64,000 bases of DNA from Limnobacter sp. (GTDB lineage: Bacteria > Pseudomonadota > Gammaproteobacteria > Burkholderiales > Burkholderiaceae_B), in NCBI GenBank assembly GCA_029866125.1, contig JARWZZ010000009.1:1-64000 (forward strand), read 5' to 3'. The position numbers were made by a program, and so were the translations under genes. The notes beneath the pieces are model-generated. The model saw only the letters and a list, made by a program, of their open reading frames with translations, was not told where the DNA came from and ran no database searches. Of this stretch, positions 1-8,383 are shown in pieces. The first letter of the stretch is position 1. Every line of letters starts with the position of its first letter.

Positions 1-76
1 GCCTGAGCCGTTGCTGCTTGAAGGGCCTTGACTCCGCACACCCTCTGCCTGTCCATGCCCCGCACGCAACTCGCTG

Positions 77-101
77 AACCAGAACTTCCCAAGTTCTGGT
101 T
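77..101. repeat. Perfect 11-bp inverted repeat (hairpin)
   Basis: The arms AACCAGAACTT and AAGTTCTGGTT are exact reverse complements around a CCC loop. No T-tract follows on either strand, so this is a weak candidate for an intrinsic terminator. It could be a terminator for a gene left of the window or a protein binding site. Confidence 0.6.
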
Positions 102-254
102 CTAGCTCAAACATGCGTGACGCGGGGGCTCTTCAGCCTTGGGGCTGAAGACCAATGGACAGTTGCGAGGGCTTGGCGGCGGCCCTTCTTCAATCGCAGC
201 AAGACTTCAGGCTGACGGCGCGTAGGTGACAGCGCTGGGGACGACGCTGGTGCC

Positions 255-368
255 GATGCCGATGCCGAGGCCGATGCCGATGCCGATGCCGATGCCGATG
301 CCGATGCCGATGCCGATGCCGATGCCGATGCCGATGCCGATGCCGATGCCGATGCCGATGCCGATGCC
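255..368. repeat. (GATGCC)19 hexanucleotide tandem repeat
   Basis: Nineteen consecutive 6-bp units read GATGCC, with one GAGGCC variant in third place. The tract would translate as alternating Met-Pro or Ala-Ser, which creates the spurious ORFs here. A hexamer changes length by slippage without shifting a reading frame, so copy number may vary between strains. Confidence 0.95.
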
Positions 369-449
369 GCCAGCATTATCGCCGCCCCAAGCTGCCGCGC
401 AAGCGCAGGCAGGCTGAACCGAGTCTGCGATTCAGGGGACGCGCCGGGC

Positions 450-791
450 GACAAAACACATCTACACCGATGAATCTAAGCACGTTGTGGAGCCCGGAAA
501 CAAGCGGCACCAAGCAGACCGGTCAGTCGACTGCACTTGAGATAGGCAGCGAGAATCGACAAAACACATCTGCACCAATTAATCTAAGCACGCTATGGAG
601 CCCGGAAACAAGCGGCACCAAGCGTTCCGGTCTGTCGATTGTGATTGGGAACGGCAGCGAGAAGCGACAAAACACATCTGCCCCGATCTATCCAAGCATG
701 CTGCGGAGCCCGGAAAAAACCTACACTTAGCCTTCCGATCTGTCGATTGCGATTGCAAGATGCAAAGGCAAAGAAACACTTCTACACGCCC
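450..791. repeat. 108-bp imperfect tandem repeat, three full units plus a partial
   Basis: Units begin with GACAAAACACATCT at 450, 558 and 666, exactly 108 bp apart, and a degenerate fourth start lies near 773. Units 1 and 2 share most of their sequence, including GAGCCCGGAAACAAGCGGCA. Unit 3 has diverged. The period is 36 codons, so units stay in phase and produce short ORFs on both strands (86 aa plus, 66 aa minus). The last unit overlaps the stop codon of the LivF-type gene. I cannot tell whether this is decayed coding repeat, a regulatory repeat or a genome-wide repeat family. Confidence 0.85.
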
Positions 792-1534
792 AGATGCTGA
801 TGGATGATCTCTGGCTGCGCCTTGAGCTGTACACTCGGACCATCAAACATCACCTGCCCTCGCACCATGATCATGGCACGATCGCAAATACTGGTCAGCG
901 CCCGATGATTTTTATCAACTACCACCGCCGCAATTCCTGTACTGCGAATGTGCTTCACAATTTCCCAAATTTCTTGAGCAATAATGGGAGCCAAACCTTC
1001 AGTGGCTTCGTCCAGAATCAATAGATCTGGATTGGTCATCAAAGCTCGACCAATTGTGAGCATTTGCTGCTCGCCACCGGACAATTGCCAACCCCCATTG
1101 TTGATGCGCTCGCCAAGCCTTGGGAATGTATTCATGACACGGTCGAAGTCCCAGTCGTTGCGGCCATTCATGCCTGTGCGGGCAGCCATCATGAGATTTT
1201 CACGCACATTCAGGTTGGGGAAAATCCCCCTGCCCTCAGGCACATAAGCCACGCCCAACTTGGATATCTTATAGGTGGGTGCTGCACTCATGTTTTGCCC
1301 ACGTACATGCACCTGCCCACTGCGCGCGCGAACGATACCCATCAGGCTTTTTAACAAGGTGGTTTTACCCATACCGTTGCGGCCAAGCAGTGCAATGCCC
1401 TCGCCTGGATGAATGCTAAAGTTAACATCTCTTAATATGTGGCTACGACCATAAAAGGTATTTAGTGAATTTCCCTTAAGAATGGGCTCAACCGATAAGC
1501 TTTTTATTGTGGACTTCAATGGGGTATCAAACAT
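782..1534 (-). CDS. LivF-type ABC transporter ATP-binding protein
   Basis: This is one of the two ATPases of a HAAT-family (branched-chain amino acid type) importer. Visible motifs are Walker A GRNGMGKTT (about residues 51-59), the signature LSGGEQQ and Walker B LLILDEATEGL. At 250 aa it is slightly longer than typical LivF (about 235) because of an N-terminal extension. Its start overlaps the end of the LivG-type gene by 8 bp, so the two are translationally linked. It is last in the importer operon, and its stop falls in the 108-bp repeats. The substrate is probably an aromatic acid rather than an amino acid, judging from the shared operator with the cat/ben genes. Confidence 0.9.
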   Translation of the reverse strand: MFDTPLKSTIKSLSVEPILKGNSLNTFYGRSHILRDVNFSIHPGEGIALLGRNGMGKTTLLKSLMGIVRARSGQVHVRGQNMSAAPTYKISKLGVAYVPEGRGIFPNLNVRENLMMAARTGMNGRNDWDFDRVMNTFPRLGERINNGGWQLSGGEQQMLTIGRALMTNPDLLILDEATEGLAPIIAQEIWEIVKHIRSTGIAAVVVDKNHRALTSICDRAMIMVRGQVMFDGPSVQLKAQPEIIHQHLGV

Positions 1535-2372
1535 AAACGGCCTCCTTGACTAAACCCAAATCATTGCGACTTTGAGTGTCACCTTCGTCTTCACCTAAGT
1601 ATGCAATTTTGACTTGCGGGCTGTTTCGAATGACTTCGGGCGAACCTGTTTCTAGCACTTCACCATTGACCATTACCGTGACATCATCAGCCACTGCGAA
1701 TACTGCATCCATGTCGTGCTCCACCAGCAATATGGCATGGCTACTTTTAAGTTCATTGAGTAACTCCACCATCCGAGCGGACTCGTGCGAACCCATACCG
1801 GCCAGTGGCTCGTCGAGCAAAAGCACTTTGGCATCTGTAGCCAGCACCATGGCAATTTCCAGTTGACGTTGCTCGCCATGGCTCAGCTCAGAGGCTTTGC
1901 GTAGTGCCTTTTCTTGCAAACCTGCACGCTCTAAGCTTTGCATGGCTTTTTCAACGGATGCCTTTTGATTCATTGCCAAGGAAAGCCATTTCCAAGCCTG
2001 TTGATTGCGAGACTGGGCGGCCAATCGGGCATTTTCCAGTACAGTGAAATCCAACATGATGTTGGTGCGCTGATAACTGCGGCCCATACCGGCCAAGGAG
2101 CGCTGAGTGGCGGTTAGGCTGGTGATGTCTTTGCCAAACAATTCGATACGTCCCTCACTCACAGGTAAATCCCCAGACAGCATGTTGATGCAGGTGGATT
2201 TACCTGCACCATTGGGGCCCAGCAAGGCATGCAAACGGCCTATGTGCAAAGTAATATTCAAATTGTTGTTGGCCACCAGTCCACCAAATCGCTTGGTGAT
2301 GTTTATTGCTTTGAGCGCAACGGGGTGGGTATCTGTAAGCTGATCGATGGTCGGATGGTTAACCTGCTTCAT
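1527..2372 (-). CDS. LivG-type ABC transporter ATP-binding protein
   Basis: Second ATPase of the HAAT importer. It has Walker A GPNGAGKST, signature LSHGEQRQ, Walker B VLLLDEPLAG and the downstream switch histidine in LLVEHDMD. The ORF track extends it to 2492, but the start at 2372 is preferred: it has an AAGGAG-type ribosome binding site, overlaps the permease stop as ATGA, and removes 40 residues that do not belong to the family. The resulting 281 aa is close to the LivG norm. Confidence 0.9.
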   Translation of the reverse strand: MKQVNHPTIDQLTDTHPVALKAINITKRFGGLVANNNLNITLHIGRLHALLGPNGAGKSTCINMLSGDLPVSEGRIELFGKDITSLTATQRSLAGMGRSYQRTNIMLDFTVLENARLAAQSRNQQAWKWLSLAMNQKASVEKAMQSLERAGLQEKALRKASELSHGEQRQLEIAMVLATDAKVLLLDEPLAGMGSHESARMVELLNELKSSHAILLVEHDMDAVFAVADDVTVMVNGEVLETGSPEVIRNSPQVKIAYLGEDEGDTQSRNDLGLVKEAVYV

Positions 2373-3376
2373 GAGGAACTCCTTGAGTTGAACCAGTGTT
2401 TCATTTTCTTGATTTGACCAGGCAGGCCCATCAAACCACCGGGCAGAAACAGGACTGCAAATACAATGACTGTGCCCATTAGCAAGGCCCAATGCTCGGT
2501 GATGTCAGCGAAAAATTCCTGCATGGCAACAAAGGCGAAAGCCCCAAGAATGGCACCCATCAAATTGCCCATTCCACCCAAAATAACCATCAAAAGCACG
2601 TTACCAGACTCGTGCCAACTGAGTAATTCTGGCGTTACAAAACCAAACATGACTGCATACAAAAATCCAGCCAATCCTGCGAGTGCACCCGCAATCACAA
2701 AGGCGAGTAGCTTGTACCAGTAGGTCGAATAACCCAAGGATTGCATGCGATGCTCGTTGCTACGAATGCCCTGCAATACGCGACCTAGGGGAGATTCCAA
2801 CAAACGACTCAGGAATGCAAAAACAAGAAGGGCAAATACAAATACCAAGCCATAAAGATGAGACATTTCGTTCAAATCCAAAGGGTTGAATCCGAACAAT
2901 GTTGCACTGGGTTTGGCATTCAAGTAGATACCGTCAGACCCCCCACCCACTGGCGTGTCATGAAAAATGAAGAACAACATTTGCGCAAACGCCAGCGTAA
3001 CCATGATGAAGTAAATACCTTTGGTACGCAGTACGAATAGGCCCACAACCAAGGCAGTCAGAATAGCGGCACCGATGGACTGCAGCATGAGCACCCACAG
3101 ATTGGCGTCCGACTGGCCTGCACTAAGCAGTACAACAGCGTAGGCTGAAACTCCAAAATAGGCAGCATGACCAAAGCTGACCAAACCGGTATAGCCCACC
3201 AGAAAATCCAGACTCATGGCGAAAATAGCGAATACCAATACTTTGGCAACAAGCTCAATGTAAAAATTACTCAAACCGAATGGCACTGCAAGCAGCAGCA
3301 AAAGCAGGCTCAGACGAAAAAGAAGTGTAGACAATGGGGGCGAAACCATGGGTGCAGTAGATGATTGAATGTGCAT
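2369..3376 (-). CDS. LivM-type ABC transporter permease
   Basis: Inner-membrane permease of the HAAT importer, 335 aa, with about nine to ten hydrophobic segments. The family-typical stretch GYTGLVSFGHAAYFG follows the first segments, and the EAA-like loop lies around residues 205-225 (GIRSNEHRMQSLGYS). It sits 11 bp after the LivH-type gene and ends in a 4-bp overlap with the LivG-type gene. Confidence 0.9.
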   Translation of the reverse strand: MHIQSSTAPMVSPPLSTLLFRLSLLLLLLAVPFGLSNFYIELVAKVLVFAIFAMSLDFLVGYTGLVSFGHAAYFGVSAYAVVLLSAGQSDANLWVLMLQSIGAAILTALVVGLFVLRTKGIYFIMVTLAFAQMLFFIFHDTPVGGGSDGIYLNAKPSATLFGFNPLDLNEMSHLYGLVFVFALLVFAFLSRLLESPLGRVLQGIRSNEHRMQSLGYSTYWYKLLAFVIAGALAGLAGFLYAVMFGFVTPELLSWHESGNVLLMVILGGMGNLMGAILGAFAFVAMQEFFADITEHWALLMGTVIVFAVLFLPGGLMGLPGQIKKMKHWFNSRSSS

Positions 3377-3387
3377 GATGTGGCTCC

Positions 3388-4254
3388 TTAGCTTTTACTG
3401 AAAAGGCCTTCGGGACGCCACAACAGCACGATTGCCATTACCACGTACACCAACATACCTGAAAGTTCTGGCAAAAAGACTTTGCCGAATGTGTCTGTAA
3501 AACCAATGATGAGTGAGGCCAGTAGTGCCCCCCATACTGAACCTATCCCACCAATCACGACGACCATAAAGGAGATGATGAGCACATGCGAACCCATATT
3601 GGGAAACACAGAGGAAACAGGCGCAGCCAGTAAGCCTGAAAGCATGGCCAAGGCCACACCTAGCGCAAACACCAACCGGTAAATTTGATTGATGTTGATA
3701 CCCAAGGCCTGAACCATGGTGCGGTCGTGATTGCCTGCACGAATCATCATGCCCAGACGGGTACGCTGGATGAGAAAGTACATACCAACTGCCAAAACAA
3801 TACAAACACCTGAGATGACGAGTCGATAGACAGGGTAGCTTTGCACATCAGTCAGCTGGATAGAGCCTGACAGTATTTGTGGCAAAGGAACGCCATGCAC
3901 ATCATTGCCGATAATGAGACTACGTAGCTCTTCAAAAATTAGAATCAAGCCGTAGGTAAGTAGCACTTGTTCAAGGTGATTGCGTTTATACAAGTGGGAG
4001 ATAAGCAACCACTCCATGGCGGCACCGAATGCGAAGGCCAAAGGCACGCCCAACAACACGGCATAAAACAGGCTACCTGTGAGTGAAGTCAGTGCAAATG
4101 CCATATAGGCACCGATCATGTAAAAACTGCCATGGGCGAGATTGATTACACCCATAATGCCAAACACGAGAGTCAATCCGCTGGCAACCAAAAACAGCAG
4201 TAGGCTGTACTGGGCTGCGTTCAGCGTTTGAATGAGAAAGGAAATGAAATCCAT
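3388..4254 (-). CDS. LivH-type ABC transporter permease
   Basis: Second permease of the HAAT importer. The start at 4254 (MDFISF) is chosen because a GGAGG box lies about 8 nt upstream; the track start at 4296 adds a charged, unlikely extension. The protein is 288 aa, the usual LivH size, and shows the family stretch GIMGVINLAHGSFYM near the N-terminus and the loop RAGNHDRTMVQALGI. It is separated from the substrate-binding protein gene by a hairpin with a T-run, which may lower its expression relative to that gene. Confidence 0.9.
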   Translation of the reverse strand: MDFISFLIQTLNAAQYSLLLFLVASGLTLVFGIMGVINLAHGSFYMIGAYMAFALTSLTGSLFYAVLLGVPLAFAFGAAMEWLLISHLYKRNHLEQVLLTYGLILIFEELRSLIIGNDVHGVPLPQILSGSIQLTDVQSYPVYRLVISGVCIVLAVGMYFLIQRTRLGMMIRAGNHDRTMVQALGININQIYRLVFALGVALAMLSGLLAAPVSSVFPNMGSHVLIISFMVVVIGGIGSVWGALLASLIIGFTDTFGKVFLPELSGMLVYVVMAIVLLWRPEGLFSKS

Positions 4255-4319
4255 GGTCAGCCTCCGTTCTCCCCTATTTCGGGACCGAACGATCAAAGGT
4301 CAGAAAGTATACTGATTTG

Positions 4320-4346
4320 AAAAATAGGCTCAATTGATGAGCCTAT
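4320..4346 (-). terminator. Intercistronic hairpin with T-run after the binding-protein gene
   Basis: ATAGGCTCA and TGAGCCTAT form a perfect 9-bp stem around a 5-nt loop, followed on the minus strand by five T. It lies between the binding-protein gene (stop at 4358) and the LivH-type gene (start 4254). Partial termination here would give more binding protein than membrane components, a common arrangement in ABC importer operons. Confidence 0.75.
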
Positions 4347-4357
4347 GAACACAACTT

Positions 4358-5581
4358 TTACAAACTACAACCGCGAGCTGGATCTTCCAGATTGGGTGTC
4401 GCAATGCTGCTGACTTGATTCAAACTTCCTTTGACTTCGCGCAGGTAGACATTCTGGATGGGGTTATTGGCTTTACTGAAGGCCATGGGGCCACGCGGGC
4501 TATCAAATTTCGCGGCTTGCATGCCGGCAATTATTTTATCCTGTTGGTCTAACTTTCCCGCCGCAGCCTTGAGCCCCGCTTCATACAATTGAGCAGCGTC
4601 GTAACCTTGCACGGCGTACACATCGGGCACCATATTGAAACGCTTTTGGTAGTTGGATCGGAAGTCTTTGTCCTCTTTGTTGTTCAGTCCATCGGCGTAA
4701 TGCAGTGTGGTCATCACTCCGGTAGCCGATTCACCTGCGGCTTGTAATACACCATCTGTCAAAAAGCCAGAGCCGTAAAGTGGAATGGATTTTTTCAGAC
4801 CAGCGGCTTCGTAGTCTTTGAGGAATTTGGCTGCACCACCCCCTGCAAAAAATACAAACACAGCGTCGGGTTTCAGGGCTGCAATTTCAGTCAGGAAGGG
4901 CTGGAATTCAACGTTGGGGAATGGCAGGCTCATGTCCTTGATTACCACACCACCTTTCTTCGTAAAGCTTTCTTTAAAGCCATCAATCGATTGCTTGCCC
5001 GCGGCGTAGTTCCAGGTCAATGTGACCACTTTTTTGAAGCCTTTGTCGGCCATGACTTTGCCCATGGCATAGGCAGGCTGCCACATGCTGAATGAGGTAC
5101 GGAATACATTTTTGGCGCATTGGGCACCCGTGATTTCGTCAGCGCCCGCGTTGGGCACAATCATCAGGGTTTTGTTGTCGCGGGCTACTTTGGCCATGGC
5201 CATTGCAACGCCGGAATGGACTGTTCCAACGAGTACATCCACCTCATCACGTTTGATCAATTTACGTGCATTCTCAACAGCCTTGGCGGGATTGGATTCG
5301 TCATCCACAATCGCATATTCCACTTGCAAACCGCCTAGCTTGCCGCCCTGCTCATCGACGTACTGCTTGAACCCGTTGGTGATGGCCGTACCCAAACCGG
5401 CATAAGTACCTGAAGAGGGTAGCATCAAACCCACTTTGACTTTACCTGCTGGAGTTTGGGCAAAAACTGCACTGCTTGTTGCAAGTGCAAAACCACCCAC
5501 AGAGGCCAAGGTGGCGACAAGGGCTTTGCTGCGGAACGCCAAAGTGGCCTGACTCAAACGGGATCTATCTGAACGTGACAT
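4358..5581 (-). CDS. HAAT-family ABC transporter periplasmic substrate-binding protein
   Basis: LivK-type solute receptor, 407 aa. A long N-terminal leader ends in a hydrophobic run and the cleavage motif SAVFAQ near residue 41. The mature part starts KVKVGLMLPSSGTYAGLG, typical of Peripla_BP_6 proteins. It leads the importer operon and has its own promoter region with two CatM/BenM-like operators, downstream of the LysR gene. That promoter architecture, shared with catB, argues for benzoate or another aromatic or muconate-related acid as ligand. A branched-chain amino acid substrate cannot be excluded from sequence. Confidence 0.88.
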   Translation of the reverse strand: MSRSDRSRLSQATLAFRSKALVATLASVGGFALATSSAVFAQTPAGKVKVGLMLPSSGTYAGLGTAITNGFKQYVDEQGGKLGGLQVEYAIVDDESNPAKAVENARKLIKRDEVDVLVGTVHSGVAMAMAKVARDNKTLMIVPNAGADEITGAQCAKNVFRTSFSMWQPAYAMGKVMADKGFKKVVTLTWNYAAGKQSIDGFKESFTKKGGVVIKDMSLPFPNVEFQPFLTEIAALKPDAVFVFFAGGGAAKFLKDYEAAGLKKSIPLYGSGFLTDGVLQAAGESATGVMTTLHYADGLNNKEDKDFRSNYQKRFNMVPDVYAVQGYDAAQLYEAGLKAAAGKLDQQDKIIAGMQAAKFDSPRGPMAFSKANNPIQNVYLREVKGSLNQVSSIATPNLEDPARGCSL

Positions 5582-5689
5582 CTCAACTCCTCCATTGCAT
5601 TTCTAATTTGATTTGAATTGAGAAAAGTCATACGTTTGGTGCATGACTACTCAACTTGAATCGAAAGGTAATGGAGAAGAATGTGACTA

Positions 5690-5731
5690 GTCCAAGACTG
5701 AATAAGTATTTATACGATACTTTTTAAGTAT
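5690..5731 (-). promoter_or_regulatory. Two CatM/BenM-type operators and -35 box upstream of the importer operon
   Basis: On the coding (minus) strand, a perfect ATAC-N7-GTAT site (5731-5717) is followed 22 bp later by ATAC-N7-GTCT (5709-5695). A TTGGAC -35-like box begins at the last T of the second site (5695-5690). ATAC-N7-GTAT is the known recognition sequence of CatM/BenM LysR regulators. The -10 region is poor, as expected for an activator-dependent promoter. The catB promoter has the same geometry. Confidence 0.75.
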
Positions 5732-5796
5732 CGATTAGTGGAAAGTCTCGGTTTTATTGACTTGCTGAGCAACTATCCCATTCAGGTATGGAAAAA

Positions 5797-6720
5797 TCAT
5801 TCAATGCGATCATCGGGTTTGACATAGGGAATACCTTCGGCACGGTACAGGCTATACACCACATTCAAAAACGATTGAATGGCCTCAGAGCGATCAAAAA
5901 TGCGAGTACTCATGATGACGGGGGAGCTGAGATTTTCTTCGTTCAACGGCTTGTAACAAATGTCAGCACGCCTCATACCAGTGACACTTTTGGGCACTAC
6001 AGTAACGCCAGCACCCGCTGCGACCAGCAACAAAGCCACTTGCAAATCACGCGCCTCCTGAATGCGGTAGGGCTTTAAGCCCCTGTCTGTGAAGGCATCC
6101 AAAACTTGATCAGCAAAACTGGGACGCGGGCTTTTGGGGAACACAATCACGGTGTCTTCCATCAAATCAGACAACTTGAGCATTTCTGTAGACTGCGCAT
6201 ACCGATGCCCCATGGGCAGTGCCGCCACCAGGCTTTCATGGCGCAATACTGTTCGTTTTACTTTGGGGTCTTCCCGCCGGATACGGCCAATGCCCACATC
6301 AATCACACCCTCTTTCAAAGCTTGAATTTGCTCCATGGTGGTCATTTCATGGAGGCTGACCTCCAGCTTGGGATTGGCCGCCTTGAAACGCCTCACCACC
6401 TCAGGCAACAAACCAAACAAGGTGGAACCCACAAAGCCCAGGGAAAACTTGGACTCGATCTTGCCCAACCTGCGGGTCATGTTGACCAATTCGACTGACT
6501 GGGCCAACAAACGTACTGCATGTTCGTAAAAAAAGTGCCCCGCTTCGGTCAACTCCAAAGGTCTTGAACCGCGCTCAAACAAGGAAACTTCCAGCTTCTC
6601 TTCCAGCTGTTGAATTTGCCTGCTCAAAGGCGGCTGCGCAATATGCAAGCGCTCTGCAGCTTTGGTGAAGTTGCGCTCCTCAGCCACTGCAATGAAGTAT
6701 CGGATATGGCGAATTTCCAT
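5797..6720 (-). CDS. LysR-type regulator of the CatM/BenM/CatR group
   Basis: Transcriptional regulator, 307 aa. The N-terminal winged HTH (residues 1-60) carries EERNFTKAAERLHIAQPPLSRQ, cut here as the family-typical NFTKAAERL and AQPPLSRQIQ; the rest is the effector-binding domain. The first 60 residues closely resemble CatM/BenM as I know them, which respond to cis,cis-muconate and, for BenM, benzoate. It is transcribed divergently from catB across operators that would also cover its own start, implying autoregulation, and it lies directly upstream of the importer operon. Whether it senses muconate, benzoate or both cannot be read from the sequence. Confidence 0.9.
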   Translation of the reverse strand: MEIRHIRYFIAVAEERNFTKAAERLHIAQPPLSRQIQQLEEKLEVSLFERGSRPLELTEAGHFFYEHAVRLLAQSVELVNMTRRLGKIESKFSLGFVGSTLFGLLPEVVRRFKAANPKLEVSLHEMTTMEQIQALKEGVIDVGIGRIRREDPKVKRTVLRHESLVAALPMGHRYAQSTEMLKLSDLMEDTVIVFPKSPRPSFADQVLDAFTDRGLKPYRIQEARDLQVALLLVAAGAGVTVVPKSVTGMRRADICYKPLNEENLSSPVIMSTRIFDRSEAIQSFLNVVYSLYRAEGIPYVKPDDRIE

Positions 6721-6725
6721 GCTTA

Positions 6726-6791
6726 ATACCTTTTAAGTATTCAATTGATACTAAATCGGTGTTGGACACCCTCATTTAGGACTTTTATTCT
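6726..6791 (+). promoter_or_regulatory. catB promoter with two CatM/BenM-type operators
   Basis: A perfect ATAC-N7-GTAT (6726-6740) is followed at 22-bp spacing by ATAC-N7-GTGT (6748-6762). A TTGGAC -35-like box starts at the last T of the second site (6762-6767) and a TATTCT -10-like box follows after 18 bp (6786-6791). Two sites two helical turns apart and abutting the -35 fit a LysR tetramer that activates muconate-inducible transcription. Confidence 0.8.
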
Positions 6792-6836
6792 AAATCGAAA
6801 TTGCGATTCCGATGAAGTTTTCCATACCCAAAAAAT

Positions 6837-7952
6837 ATGATCAATCAAATTCAAGTGTACAAACTGGAAGTGCCAACCATACGCCCTCACCAGTTGTCAG
6901 TCGCCACGATGAGCAGCCAAACCATGGTACTGGTGCGGGTGATGTGCGACGACGGCCATGAAGGCTGGGGCGAGGCCACCACCATTGGAGGACTGAAGTA
7001 CGGGGAGGAAAGCCCAGACAGTATGGTGATCAATTTGCAAAAGTATTTGATCCCGATGCTGGTAGGCCAGGACGCGTACAACATCAACGCATGCATGCGC
7101 AAGCTGAACAGTTCCATTCGCGGTAACCGCTTCGCAAAATGCGCGATTGAAACAGCGTTGATGGATGCGCAAGCACGGCGTTTGGGCATTTCTGTAGCCG
7201 AGTTATTGGGTGGTGCACAGGTGGATGCCCTACCCGTGGCATGGACCTTGGCCAGTGGCGACACGGACACGGACATACAAGAAGCCCATAGCTTGCTGGA
7301 GCTTCGCAGGCATCGAGTTTTCAAACTCAAGATTGGTGCGCATCACGTACAACGTGATGTGAACCATGTGGTTGCAATCAAGCGCGCATTGGGTGACAAG
7401 GCCAGCGTTCGTGTGGATGTGAATCAAGCTTGGGATGAACCGACTGCCAACTTCGCCATTCCCCAATTGATTGAAGGCGGAGTGGATTTGATTGAGCAAC
7501 CCTTAGCGATTGCAAACATAGCGGGTATGGCGCGACTGACCCGCCGCTTCTCAGTACCCATGATGGCGGATGAAGCACTGATGGGCCCGCAAGATGCGCT
7601 GCGCTTTTGTAATCAAGCGGCGGCCTATGTCTTCTCAATCAAAATTGCCCAAAGTGGTGGTCTGACACAAAGCCGACTGGTGGCAAACCTGGCTGAACTG
7701 CATGGGGTGTCGCTCTACGGCGGAACGATGTTGGAAGGCCCGATTGGGACGATTGCCTCAGCACACTTGTTTTCTACATTCGATGACCTGCAGTTTGGTA
7801 CTGAGCTGTTTGGGCCTTTGCTGCTGACTGATGACATTCTGAAAAAGCCCTTGGAGTACCGTGACTTTTGTCTGCACTTACCCAAAGGGCCGGGCTTGGG
7901 TGTTGAGCCTGATTTGGAAAAAATTCAGAACCTTGCAAGCCACACGGCATAA
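6837..7952 (+). CDS. catB: Muconate cycloisomerase
   Basis: Converts cis,cis-muconate to (+)-muconolactone in the cytoplasm, the second ring-product step of the catechol branch. It is an enolase-superfamily enzyme of 371 aa, the usual CatB size. The catalytic KxK is at residues 163/165, acidic metal ligands at D194, E220 and D245, and the second-half lysine at K269 (FSIKIAQSGG). It is the first gene of the cat-ben-pca run, 116 bp from the divergent LysR gene, with the operator-bearing promoter between them. Confidence 0.95.
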   Translation: MINQIQVYKLEVPTIRPHQLSVATMSSQTMVLVRVMCDDGHEGWGEATTIGGLKYGEESPDSMVINLQKYLIPMLVGQDAYNINACMRKLNSSIRGNRFAKCAIETALMDAQARRLGISVAELLGGAQVDALPVAWTLASGDTDTDIQEAHSLLELRRHRVFKLKIGAHHVQRDVNHVVAIKRALGDKASVRVDVNQAWDEPTANFAIPQLIEGGVDLIEQPLAIANIAGMARLTRRFSVPMMADEALMGPQDALRFCNQAAAYVFSIKIAQSGGLTQSRLVANLAELHGVSLYGGTMLEGPIGTIASAHLFSTFDDLQFGTELFGPLLLTDDILKKPLEYRDFCLHLPKGPGLGVEPDLEKIQNLASHTA

Positions 7953-7979
7953 CAGAACACACCAAACTGGAGATTGAAA

Positions 7980-8270
7980 ATGCTGTTCCATGTACGAATG
8001 ACAGTCAACATTCCACGCGACTTGCCACAGGAAGTTGCTGACCAACTCAAAGTCACTGAAAAGGCCCGTGCGCAAGAACTTCAAAAGCTGGGCAAGTGGC
8101 GGCACCTGTGGCGAATAGCAGGTCAATACGCAAACTACAGCGTGTTTGATGTGGAAAGCGTGGATGAATTGCACCAGCTGATCTCAACCCTGCCTTTGTT
8201 TCCATTCATGAGCATTGAAGTGGAACCGATTCTTCGTCACCCATCTTCGACGTGGGAAGACGATCGGTAA
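7980..8270 (+). CDS. catC: Muconolactone delta-isomerase
   Basis: Isomerises muconolactone to 3-oxoadipate enol-lactone. The protein is 96 aa, exactly the CatC size, starting MLFHVRMTVNIP. The ATG at 7980 is preferred over the track's TTG at 7974 because the GGAG box at 7969-7972 is spaced 7 nt from it and only 1 nt from the TTG. It follows catB by 27 bp. Confidence 0.95.
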   Translation: MLFHVRMTVNIPRDLPQEVADQLKVTEKARAQELQKLGKWRHLWRIAGQYANYSVFDVESVDELHQLISTLPLFPFMSIEVEPILRHPSSTWEDDR

Positions 8271-8383
8271 GCAGAAAGTAAGCGATTCAGAAGCACCCAG
8301 TCATTTTTAAATTCACTGTAAAAACCGAAGCAAGCCGAAACAAGCACTGCAGAAATCGGCAAATCCATTCCTAGGAGAAAGAC

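Larger units (their letters stand above)
1..449. other. Noncoding edge region, no gene supported
   Basis: I see no convincing gene here. The two ORFs listed (115 aa minus, 63 aa plus) consist largely of a two-residue repeat made by the hexanucleotide tract, start from TTG or lack a ribosome binding site, and match no family I know. The stretch holds a perfect hairpin and the (GATGCC)n tract, listed separately. It may continue an intergenic or degenerate region from outside the window. Confidence 0.5.

Noticed and set aside
107-454. 115-aa minus ORF with a long Ala-Ser repeat
   Set aside because: The repeat part is produced by the (GATGCC)n tract, the start is a TTG without ribosome binding site, and no family is recognisable.
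470-730. 86-aa plus ORF across the 108-bp repeats
   Set aside because: The open frame follows from the 36-codon repeat period; equally open frames exist on the other strand, and no ribosome binding site was seen.
782-5581. Plain branched-chain amino acid transporter assignment
   Set aside because: The family match is right, but the CatM/BenM-type operators shared with catB make an aromatic substrate more likely, so no liv symbols were given.
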